A DNA stretch of 64,000 nt from Mytilisepta virgata (lineage: Eukaryota > Mollusca > Bivalvia > Mytilida > Mytilidae). Below, piece after piece: positions 20,890-30,811 of the stretch (positions within the stretch are counted from its first letter, which is position 1; the number at the start of each line of letters is the position of its first letter). Position numbers and translations under genes: made by a program. Below the pieces are notes generated by a model, which searched no databases, was not told the DNA's origin, and saw only the letters and a list, made by a program, of their open reading frames with translations. Location: the NCBI GenBank assembly GCA_028015205.1, contig CM051519.1, positions 87,875,539 through 87,939,538 of the forward strand, in the 5' to 3' direction.

Positions 20890-23164
20890 TACGCAGCAAA
20901 AGTTTACAAAATTTTAAATGAAAACGGTCTAGAATTTCATTATTCCAAAACCCCCCAGACTTCATAGCCATTTTACAAAACTGGAGAAACCATTTTATCA
21001 AAAAGATCAAGCTGACACTTTATTGATAGGTTGTGTAGCCTTCCTTTTTTCAAGACTGCAAACATCGCTTTTGTGACCTTTTGTGCTAAAAACTTGTTTG
21101 TTCTAATACAAGATCCAGAACGTGAAAATATTACCCCAAGATATGCAAAATCTTTTAAATATTTCTAATTCTAAATCATCATAATAAAATTTTAGATTCC
21201 GTGGTAATCGCCCCTTTCGAAATACCATAATTTTGGGGTTTTTTTCAACGTTAACCTTTAGTTTCCATGATTCACAATATTTTTGAAAATATTTTAATTG
21301 TGACTGCAGATCTTCTTTACTTTCCGCCATCAATACAGTGTCGTCGGCATACAGGATAATCAAAAGTTCAAATATATTCCAAGGTGATTTTCAAATTAAT
21401 CTGATATACACTGTAAACCACAAATATTTTTGGATAAAAGAAAGCTTTCTAAATCATTTAAATGACGCGAAAATAATTGAGGGAGACAAAATGTCACCTT
21501 GTCTTACTCCAATGTTACAACAGAAATATTCCGACTTAGCTCCATTGAAAACAGTGCATGATTTTATAATACGATATAAACCTCATATATTACTTAGTGT
21601 TAATTTCCCCACAAACCCTGTCTCCACACTTTAAATCTATGAAGGCACAAAATTGTTTTTTTCTCTTTATTCTTTAACAGATCAACAAGGATTTTTAATA
21701 CAAAAATATTATCTAGTGTAGAATATCCTTTGCGAAAACCTGTTTGATTTTTATTTAAAATATCAAAATTATCACAAAATCTAGAAATCTATAATTGAGA
21801 TGGAAGTAAATAATTTCCCAAAACAGCTTAATATTGTTGTAAAATTTTTCGGGTCCATACCGTTATCTTTATTCTTAAATATTGGTTTAATTTATATTAC
21901 CTATAAGCAATGATTCTGGTATGTAACCACTGTCAAAAATTACATGAAATAATTGTTCATACAGAGGTATCATATAATCTGTTGTAGCTTTAATGTACTC
22001 ATTTATTACTTTATCTTCCCCACAAAATTTATTGTTTTTTAAATTCTTTATACAAATTTCAATTTCTGATCTGCCAATTTTATCATCCAAATATAAAGAA
22101 AAATGATCATTTTCCGTAATATTCGCATTTGTTTAAAATGATGAAATAACTTTTCAGGAATTTCAGGTTGAATTGATTTTTCACCTTGATTCAATATTTT
22201 CAAATAATATTTGGGGTTTGTTGATTTAAGTTTTGTACTTTTTTTCTGTATTTTTTAATACTTTTGTTTATATTTTTTTTTCTAACTTTTTTTGTGACGT
22301 TTTTACCTCTTACATGTCTTATGCAAGTTATTCTGACCTATTTACCCGTATTGAGTCTTTTTTTCTTACGATAAACATATCGAGCTCTATCGAGCTCTAT
22401 GACAATCAGGCGTGAACCATGGTTTTCTCTTGTTTTCTATAACAGTATATTTTCTAACATTATTAGTGGTATATGTACCTAGAGTAGTCGAAGCTGTTTC
22501 AGTAAAAATATTACAAATATCATTTATACAATTGTTAATGTCTGACACTGACACATTATCAGTATTAAAATTTTCAATCCTTGTAAAAACATCACCAATC
22601 TTATCATTTGAGAAAAAAGATTCTCGAAAATTATCATTTTTTTCATTGTCCCACTTTTTTGTTCTGGTAACATTTTCTATTAAGGAACTATCATTTTCAG
22701 AATTACAAGATGTGTTCATTAACTAAAACTTCGTACTTAAATGGCAATGAACATCGGAGAATAAAGTACTGAATTCACCAACATTAAACGATAGTACATA
22801 TACTGCAACATATCAACAGTGCCAATAAAATAATCTACAACCGAGGAATACCGACATATATATTTACCATTTAGATCTTCATTTATTCTACCATTAAATA
22901 TACTCTCTCAAAAAAGAAACGCAACATCAGATTATCTTTTTGAAATATTATTTTTCCGGACAAATAACCAATAAATATCAAAATATATGTACACATGATC
23001 ATAATTACACCTTCATAAAAAGTTTCCAGGTACAATCATTTAAATTCATCCACCCGTAAACGACTTTGGTCGCAATCTGGGACACCCTACGGTTTACGCA
23101 TTGCCAAAAACTGGGTCGACTTTCACGTGCAAATCATGGGTTATTTTTTAGCTCAGTCAGTCGG

Positions 23165-23172
23165 TATAAAAA
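23165..23172 (+). promoter_or_regulatory. TATA box of Tc1-like transposase
   Basis: TATAAAAA lies about 60 bp upstream of the transposase ATG at 23230 and is conserved in copy 1. The short distance implies a 5' UTR of roughly 30-35 nt. Confidence 0.6.
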
Positions 23173-23229
23173 CCCGGTATTTCTTTTCATGAATGCATTC
23201 GTAAAATAAAATTCTGATGAGGTGACGCT

Positions 23230-24237
23230 ATGCCAAGGTTAGACGCTGCTACCCGGAATATCGCTATCGGACGACTAGAGGCCGGAGAATCACAGAATGC
23301 TGTTGCTGTAACGTACAATGTTCATCGTAGCACAATTTCACGCCTTTGGGGACGCTACCTGCAGCTTGGTACTACGACAGATCGGCCACGTTCAGGGCGC
23401 CCGCGTGTTACAACCAGGGCGCAAGATCGTTACATCAGACTTTTCCATCTGCGGAATAGGACTATTGCTGCAACAGAAACAGCTGTAAACGTCCCTGGGT
23501 TGCGCCGTATATCAGCACAGACAGTACGCAATCGGTTACGTTCTCATGGATTGAGGGCAAGAAGACCTTACTTTGGAGCAACACTGAGACGCCAACACCG
23601 CCGAGCGAGGGTTAGATGGTGTACTACAGTTCGTGCATGGAATTTACAGAACTGGAGAAGAGTATGGTTCAGCGATGAGTCACGTTTTCAACTGGAAAAG
23701 CGAGATGGTCGCATACGTGTGTATAGGCGCCGAAACGAACGTTTTGCGCAAAACTGTGTTGTGGAGAGAGACAATTTTGGCGGAGGCAGTGTTATGATGT
23801 GGGCCGCTATTTCTTATGCCAGAAACACACAGCTGATACATATCCAAGGCAATCTGAACGCTGTTAGGTATAGAGACGAAATTTTACGACCTCATTTATT
23901 GCCTGTAATTGACATTCGGAGAGAAATTTTTCAGCACGACAATGCCCGACCACATACAGCACGTGTAACAGTAGACTTTTTAGAACAACAGAATGTCAAT
24001 GTGATCCGTTGGCCGTCACGATCACCCGATCTTAATCCAATTGAACATTTGTGGGATGAAGTGGATCGGCGCGTGCGCCAACGACAACTACCACCGCAAA
24101 ATCTGCAACAATTACAGCAGGCACTTCAGTTTGAGTGGCAAAGGATACCGCGTGTTCGAACTCAGCGTTTAATTCAATCTATGCCAAGAAGAGTCGGGGC
24201 TGTGTTACAAGCAAATGGTGGACATACCAGATATTGA
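23230..24237 (+). CDS. Tc1-like transposase (DD34E), intact
   Basis: 335 residues, full length for the family. The N-terminal paired-like DNA-binding region has two helix-turn-helix segments (about residues 8-48 and 60-110), joined by a GRPR AT-hook-like motif (RPRSGRPRV, residues 52-60). The catalytic domain has WFSDESRF (D149), QHDNARPHTA (D237) and [13 protein letters not shown] (E272). Exactly 34 residues lie between D237 and E272, the Tc1-type DD34E signature. It cuts and pastes its own element at TA dinucleotides. No frameshift or stop is present. The start ATG is the first after the TATA box. Confidence 0.95.
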   Translation: MPRLDAATRNIAIGRLEAGESQNAVAVTYNVHRSTISRLWGRYLQLGTTTDRPRSGRPRVTTRAQDRYIRLFHLRNRTIAATETAVNVPGLRRISAQTVRNRLRSHGLRARRPYFGATLRRQHRRARVRWCTTVRAWNLQNWRRVWFSDESRFQLEKRDGRIRVYRRRNERFAQNCVVERDNFGGGSVMMWAAISYARNTQLIHIQGNLNAVRYRDEILRPHLLPVIDIRREIFQHDNARPHTARVTVDFLEQQNVNVIRWPSRSPDLNPIEHLWDEVDRRVRQRQLPPQNLQQLQQALQFEWQRIPRVRTQRLIQSMPRRVGAVLQANGGHTRY

Positions 24238-24484
24238 CAATTTATGAGTGATTTATTGACAATATGTGACAAACTGTGATATTCCAAGGTAAAAGAACTC
24301 ATGAACAAGAAGTGTGCCAATTTTTGCATTCCTGTGTAAATTATTTATATCATAAATTATGAAAATAATATATGAAGTAAATTTCCTATTTTCTGTATGT
24401 TGCGTTTCTTTTTTGAGAGAGTATATATAAATATTATTTTGTCTACAAAATTGAAGAAATAAATTTCCAAAGTTTTTTTTAGAT

Positions 24485-25080
24485 TTGCACCTCACTTTAT
24501 GGAATTATTTCAGGAATTATTTCCCATTTTTCCAAACTTTGGAACTTAGTCGTTTTTTATTGACATCTTCAATAGAGGGTACCTATTTTGTGAAATCAAC
24601 TCCTCCTACAGTTTTTCACCCACATCATTGAAACTTCATAGAATGTTTCTATATATATTGAAGATATGCACTTCACTTTATGGAATTATTTCAGGAATTA
24701 TTTCCCATTTTTCCAAACTTTGGAACTTAGTCGTTTTTTATTGACATCTTCAATAGAGGGTACCTATTTTGTGAAATCAATTCCTCCTACAGTTTTTCAC
24801 CCACATCCTTGAAACTTCATAGAATGTTTCTATATATATTGAAGATGTGCACCTCACTTTATGGAATTATTTCAGGAATTATTTCCCATTTTTCCAAACT
24901 TTGGAACTTAGTCGTTTTTTATTGACATCTTCAATAGAGGGTACCTATTTTGTGAAATCAACTCCTCCTACAGTTTTTCACCCACATCCTTGAAACTTCA
25001 TAGAATGTTTCTATATATATTGAAGATGTGCACCTCACTTTATGGAATTATTTCAGGAATTATTTCCCATTTTTCCAAAC
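24485..25080 (+). repeat. 181-bp tandem repeat, about 3.3 copies
   Basis: The word CACTTTATGG recurs at about 24493, 24674, 24855 and 25036, giving an exact 181-bp period. Units differ by only a few bases, and the array stops after CCATTTTTCCAAAC. It abuts the 5' boundary of LINE C. The unit includes CTTCAATAGAGGGTACC and a CCTCCTACAG tract; no coding potential is evident. Confidence 0.92.
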
Positions 25081-27134
25081 AAGTGTTATCAACATGTAAT
25101 CAAATCAAATATTGCTTACTTCACCTATTTCTAATTAAATTGATGGCTGCCTCTGTGCTCGTACACCAACATATAATATGTCTGATTTTGTCTATATAAA
25201 TATTCATGACTGCCAATGTGCAATATGATCTTGTAATCACCTTTGTCACCACTACAGTAAACACCCAGCAACCCGGCCATTTGTGTCTTTGACCCATTTT
25301 CTATGAAATTGAGTCAGGAAATCAAATACCCTTGAGGAAACTGTAACACACTGTTTTAAATGAACTTGAATGTAGCGTTTAACTATTTTTTTCTACATCA
25401 AATGTGAAGTCATGCTAAACGGAACAGCTGTAGCCGATAGATTCTTTGCTTCCACCATGAGGCAAAAAGGGTGATCCTTGGGAAATGTTTAGCCTTTGAT
25501 CCACAAATTGTTTTGTCCTGCAGAAAAAATAATACATTACATATCAATTCAATCAACTTGTCGCGACGTGAGTTTTCTTTTAAAATCTCGTCATGAATAT
25601 CTTATTGGTACTTGAAGAAATAACGATCCTTGGTTATTTTTCTTCATAACAAAAGTTGTTTGTTTCTTTTTAATTTAACAGATCTCTTTAAAATGTCCAG
25701 ACAACCCATGCAAAGCTAGTCAATTTTTGTCTCACAATAGGTATTTACCCCTTCCAAGGATATTTATATTATCTCTTACTTAAAGAAAGTCTTATGTTAC
25801 ATTCATTGATTCGCTCACGAAAAATGTGGTCTACTTTTTTTTGTATATATAAAGGTTTTGGAAACTCGATAACTCAGTTTTTACGATGTTTTTCCATTGC
25901 AAAGGTAGACTTTTATTCATCCTGAAATTTTAGAATATAATTGAAACTTTAAATATTTGTACCTTAACTATATTTTTGTATCCAATACAAAAATCATAAT
26001 GCGATTTAAATGTTTGTATAAGATGGATAACTAGAAGTGCACATAATGAGCATTTAAATTAAGATTGCTGTGAGTGATTGTTGTGATACAAAATACCAAA
26101 AAAAAATCTTAAACTAATAAATATGTTCAGAACAAACAATCGTACGATTTTAGTTGTTATAAAATAATTCATCTTCAATTAGAAATGCGCTCGTGTTTAG
26201 AATCTCTTTTATGTTAGCAGCAATAAATCAAATTAAGGTTAAATCCTAGGCAATTTCGAGATAAGCGTTTGCAAGTCAGATTTAGTTTTACAAGAAAAAA
26301 AAAATAACTGTGAAACTACAACAGGTGTTCAAGAGACAGCAATCCATCCAGCAGTCCTTATCTCGTTGTTGTTCATGTAAATTACATTCTGTCGATATTT
26401 ACTTGAATAAAACTGAAAACTGTGCAATAATGGTGCCACAACTCATCATCATGTGACAACAATAAATTGTTTTGAACAAACTTTTTTTTTAAAAAGTACG
26501 TTGCACCGAAATGAGTCTCTCAGTTTCCGATAAATAACAAGTATTTGAAAGCTTTATGAGTAAAATCATTGACTAATTGCTGAAAACGGAGGCTACCGGC
26601 AACTATATTTTAAATAAGATCAATAACGTAGAAAGTTTAAAAAAAGTTAGGAAAAAACAAAAAAGGAAATTTTAAGTTGTTTCCTAACTTTTTTAAATTT
26701 CTAGGTTACAAACACATGGCGCGCACTTTTATGACCTTTAATAGCCCATTGTGCTGTAGGTAAGAAAAGTTCACATTTATCTGTACCAGTTTACCGGTAC
26801 ATTTTCATTGTATTTCGTGAGAACCTATTTAGTCATTTTAAGGCAGTTAAAGTGGGGTCTTTTTTTAAATCTTTAAATAACGATTTTAAAGTCTTTCACA
26901 ATTTTATCTTATAGTATAAAAGAGGTATCTAGAAGGTATGTCGATGAATGTAAATTATTACTATTATAAACAATGTTAATGTACATTTGTCGTCTTTAAA
27001 CTATACGTAGAACAATTGAAATAGTTACTTAAGAAATAAATAAATATAGAAAACATGAAAGGCAGCTCCGTGCGACGCACTTTTAAGCATTGCCGTTTAA
27101 TTTAGGTGTTATTATCTGCGAGTTTAAACACAAG
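25081..27134. other. intergenic DNA, no gene recognised
   Basis: AT-rich sequence without a conserved exon. It contains the hairpin at 26630-26702 and otherwise nothing notable. Confidence 0.5.
26630..26702. repeat. inverted repeat (hairpin), arms of about 23-25 bp
   Basis: AGAAAGTTTAAAAAAAG followed by TTAGGAAA pairs with TTTCCTAAC followed by TTTTTTAAATTTCT about 25 bp later. Only one or two small mismatches or indels are needed. It could be a palindromic remnant of a MITE; no flanking duplication was identified. Confidence 0.65.
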
Positions 27135-28891
27135 GGGCCATATGCATAAAACTACTTAAGTTAAAATTTTGCTACCAAATAACGCAAGTTAAGTAAACCC
27201 CGACCACATTGCCTAAGTAGTATGCATAAAACAACTTAAGATTAGTTTATTGAAACCCCGCCCACTCTACTTAAGTCATATGCATAAAACAACTTAAGTT
27301 AAGAAATTGCTTAATATTTGACTTGGTCTAAAACATCTATGGAAGTATCTTAAGTCGTTTTAAAACCGATTAAATCATTTATCTGTGCGACTTAATGTGA
27401 AAACTTAAATACTTACAATACAATCAAGTCATATGAATTTTGTAATATTTTGAAGAAAAAAATTCTTATTTGGCTTATTCATATACTACATACATGTACA
27501 TATATTTAAATTTTGTTAAAATCTACTCGCTCAATATTTTTTTTTTATATTTACACATGTGCTGTCTAATTAAACAGTGCTTAATATTATGACACGCACG
27601 AAATTAACATGATTAATGCGTTTAATGAATGATAATTGTTGCTCATCTGTTACTTCCTTTAAAAACAGTAATACTGAACATCGTTCGATACCGTACAAGA
27701 CTAAAGAAAGAAAGGAAGGGATTTTTAGGGATTGCACAAATCCGATAGATATCCATCACGATTCTGGGGTAAAGAGACTAACAAAGTTACAACATAGAGA
27801 AATGTGGCTTAAAGAATCGCGTCCACAAAAATTATAACTCAAAATGAAGATCGTTATATAATGTGAACCTTAGGAATATAAGAATGGAAACTTTGTTACA
27901 TTTTTGTAGAAAGTAATAACTAGTCCTTTTCAAATACTTTTTATAAGACTCATTTTTACGGTTTGTATTTGGATTAAAATTAAAATTTTACTATTTCTCA
28001 ATGATAAAGGTAGATTTCTTCGTGAAAAGTCTTGCACATTTGCAGTATAATATGAACCTTTATTTCGTAAACTTTTGCAATAAAGCGATTCCTTTTCACA
28101 GAATTAAAATGAATTATCAGAAATTTACTCCATCTGGGATCCCCCGTTTGTCACTAAATTGGTTAAAAATATAAAAACAATAAAAACATGGTTTAAAATA
28201 AGTCATCTTCAATGGTAATACATAAAAATTAAATTCATCAATAAATACATGTAGGTAAGTAGGGACACGTGTAAGCAATCCAAATAGATGTTTGACAAAG
28301 AACTTTCAAAAATCCCTAGTGATATTCGTTTATACTTCTTAGAGTTTCATATTCCACTAAAAGTGACAATTATTTCATTGCTTATATTAGAGAAATCTTT
28401 TATAGAACGTTCCTAAACGTTTTACTCAAAATTCAAACTTTAAAATTAATATTTATAGATATAAATAAACATCTATGATTTTTTCATAAGATCTATCAAT
28501 ATATCAATATATTGCAAAAAATGATTTGCGCGAAAACCGTTTCATTCGAGCTCTAAATAAATTTGGTTTGCGGTAAGTAATTGTAAGGCTATAAAATATT
28601 GATCAATTTTTACTGGATCAGTGCTATTCAAACACGGCCGGGCTCTTTTTTAATCCATTAACAAAAAGTTATTCGTATTAGAGTTATTTAGGAAACAACA
28701 GCTAATCGGCGTGGATTGATATGATAAAAAGTGAGGGTTTCCGATGTAATATTACTTAAGTTTTTCTTAGTTAAGAAGAACTTAAGTCGCTGTATGCATA
28801 TGACTTAAGTAAATTGCTTAGCTAAGTTAATTCTTAGCAAAATCTTAGTTTAAGAAATACTTACGTTAACGTGTTTTATGCGTACGGGCCC
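27135..28891. mobile_element. non-autonomous element with GGGCC termini and CTTAAG-rich subterminal repeats
   Basis: The left end reads GGGCCATATGCATAAAAC. The right end, on the opposite strand, reads GGGCCCGTACGCATAAAAC, so the two are near-perfect inverted termini about 1.76 kb apart. Both flanks then carry repeated, partly palindromic words (ACTTAAGTTAA, ATGCATAAAACAACTTAAG, TCTTAGCAAAATCTTAG). No transposase is evident inside; the 73-codon plus frame at 27616-27837 is not recognised. The target duplication was not resolved. Related sequence occurs at 9330-10050. Confidence 0.65.
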
Positions 28892-29774
28892 TGTTATGTA
28901 TTTTAGTAAGAACCAGGAGCTATGAGAACCTTATTTAATTTTACAGTGAAAATTAGCAGATTGACGCTGTTGCGTATGAATCAGCATTTCTAGCTAAACG
29001 TCTCTATGCTTGTAATCATATTACAGTGGCTTTTATTGTCTGATTTATAACATAGATACCCATGAAAACGGTTAAATCCTAACACTGCAAAATGTTCGTA
29101 CCAAGTAAAATTATCCTGGCTACCTGTCTATTCTAAGTTTGTGCTCTTTCCTGCTGTTTTCATCTAAAGGCTATTGATTGGATGGCGTGTATTGATTGGT
29201 ATGTCATTGTTGACCTTTCTTGTTATCCATTTTATTGTTTATCTATTCGTATTGGAAGGAGTAGGGCGATAAAATAATATTCGATCCTGAAACATTTTGG
29301 AGCCTGTTTTTTTTTAAATTCTTTCCTTGGTAGCCGTCTCAATAAAAATCGTATGGTTGCTCTCATAATCATGAACTGACAAAAGTGATAATGAAGTTTG
29401 ACACAAAAACATATCTTCCTCTTCCTTCTGGTCTCATTTTTCATTACATGGAAGTATATTGCATTACCCATTGTAAACTATGAATTTCAAAATGCATTGA
29501 AATTTTTAATTTACAAAATGGGAAATATAACACGTACACTAGAATGTGGGTTGATGTACACCAGATAACATTCTATCAAAAAAAATCGAATATGGTGTTT
29601 CCTTTGGTTAACCAGAAATTCTGAAAAAGTTTTATTTATAAATATAAAACAATTTAAAAAGTTTGAACATGTTTGAATGACCTACGAATATTTCAATATA
29701 ACTTCGGGGATAATGCCTTTCCCTTGATACGATCATTTGTTTTCTACTGTATGGTTCGAAAAAAATGATAACCA
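28892..29774. other. spacer, no gene recognised
   Basis: No conserved exon or repeat unit seen between the two GGGCC-ended elements. Confidence 0.5.
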
Positions 29775-30447
29775 GGGGCCAGTTTCACAAAGTTGTCTTA
29801 GGACTAAGACATGTCCTAGGATTGTCTTACGACATATCTTAGTCCTAATTCGATTACACAAAGTGGTGCTAACTTAGGACATCTCTTAAAGTTGGTCATA
29901 AAGTTAGGACTACACAAAAGGTGTCTTATGATAGTCTTAGGATCATAACAACTGTCTTTATAGGTTGAAGGAATATTTAAAAGGAACATTCAATGTATTT
30001 ATAGCAAGTTTATCCTTTAACCTTTTTATAACCGATACAATGACAAATTGAACTCAGCTCACTTGTAGAATAAATGCAGTTATTATTTTATTCTTTTTTC
30101 TCTTCATTTTGTATTTTAATTTTCATATGTATATTGGTGTCTAATTAATATATTATTTATAATTACACTTCATTTGTTCTCTTAAAAATCAATTTTCAAA
30201 TGATCTAATTAGGGAATATTAATCAATACGTTAAGCAATATTTGGGAAACACATACTAAATTTATATTAGTTTTTTTCATAAATATTGAACTTCCGACAC
30301 GTTTAGGACATCTTTGCTAAGATCATCCGAAGGCAGCTTCGAGACGAGGTCTAAGATATGTCCTAAGATAGTCATAGGAGGATCCTAAGACATGTCCTAA
30401 GATAAATCTTGTGACAGGTCTTAGGATAGCTTCGTGAAACAGGCCCC
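29775..30447. mobile_element. MITE-like element with GGGGCC termini and TCCTAAGAC subterminal repeats
   Basis: The left end is GGGGCCAGTTTCACAAAG; the right end read inward is GGGGCCTGTTTCACGAAG. Both arms continue with multiple copies of GTCTTAGGAC, ATGTCCTA and related words in alternating orientation over about 150 bp. The roughly 300-bp centre is AT-rich and non-coding. The build (GGGGCC tip, then repeated short palindrome-forming words) parallels the larger element at 27135-28891. It ends about 240 bp before the first recognised WARS1 coding exon, so it lies in the promoter region or a 5' intron. Confidence 0.72.
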
Positions 30448-30687
30448 AGGTTTATTATACACAACATGTGTATGAGAAACCTTGGTAGGAGTGCTTTCTA
30501 GATTTAACAAGTGCTGATAATCAGTCTTCCATTTTTTTAAAACATCCGTAAAATTTGAACTTACGTTTCCATTGGAAATATATACTTGCGGTTCTCCGGA
30601 ACCACAATTTTACCGAATTTTTTCCTGAATTGCTGCTGGTTTTCGCTAGATCCCAACATGTAAAATACCAGTAATTCATTGCAGAGA

Positions 30688-30811
30688 ATGGCATCTACTT
30701 CTGAAAAGATTTCGCAAGAGGTTAAAGATGATGATGATGTAGATGATATCGTTAATCCCTGGGATGTTGTAAGTTCGTCGTCCAAAGGAGTTGATTACAG
30801 CAAGCTGATCA
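30688..30811 (+). CDS. WARS1: WARS1 coding exon 1
   Basis: Acceptor TTCATTGCAG ends at 30684; ATG at 30688 has G at +4. The first ~25 residues are Asp/Glu-rich, then NPWDV and GVDYSKLI. Donor A|GTATGT; leaves one base for the next codon. The upstream acceptor shows transcription starts further left. Confidence 0.85.

Larger units (their letters stand above)
22901..24423 (+). mobile_element. Tc1-like DNA transposon, copy 2 (1523 bp, intact)
   Basis: Inverted terminal repeats begin TACTCTCTCAAAAAAG. TA duplications lie at 22899-22900 and 24424-24425. Removing the element and one TA rejoins LINE C's minus-strand frame exactly (..QNNIY|IFNGR..), which proves the boundaries. It carries one uninterrupted transposase gene with a TATA box. 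Near-identity to copy 1 (7481-9003) and an open frame point to recent activity. Confidence 0.95.
20890..24485 (-). pseudogene. LINE C: decayed reverse-transcriptase element interrupted by a Tc1-like transposon
   Basis: Minus-strand fragments occur in order. Endonuclease end (NLFLQFCRQNNIYI, 24480-24426) is followed by the Tc1 element. Then come FNGRINEDL..VVDYF (about 22898-22800), the linker with KKWDNEKNDNF and KPWFTPDC (22719-22387), the RT N-part CIKNLKNNKFCGEDKVINEYIK split here as several short frames (22090-21887), ILYADDTVLMAES (21363-21103), and a trace of EVWG near 20960. Frameshifts and stops separate the pieces, so it is inactive. It resembles LINE A more than LINE B (FCRQNNIYI here, FCRKNNIYI in LINE A). 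Confidence 0.8.

Noticed and set aside
24486..25080. CRISPR-like direct repeats
   Set aside because: The 181-bp head-to-tail units have no short-repeat/unique-spacer alternation, and the DNA is eukaryotic. The same applies to the 39-bp and 47-bp arrays.
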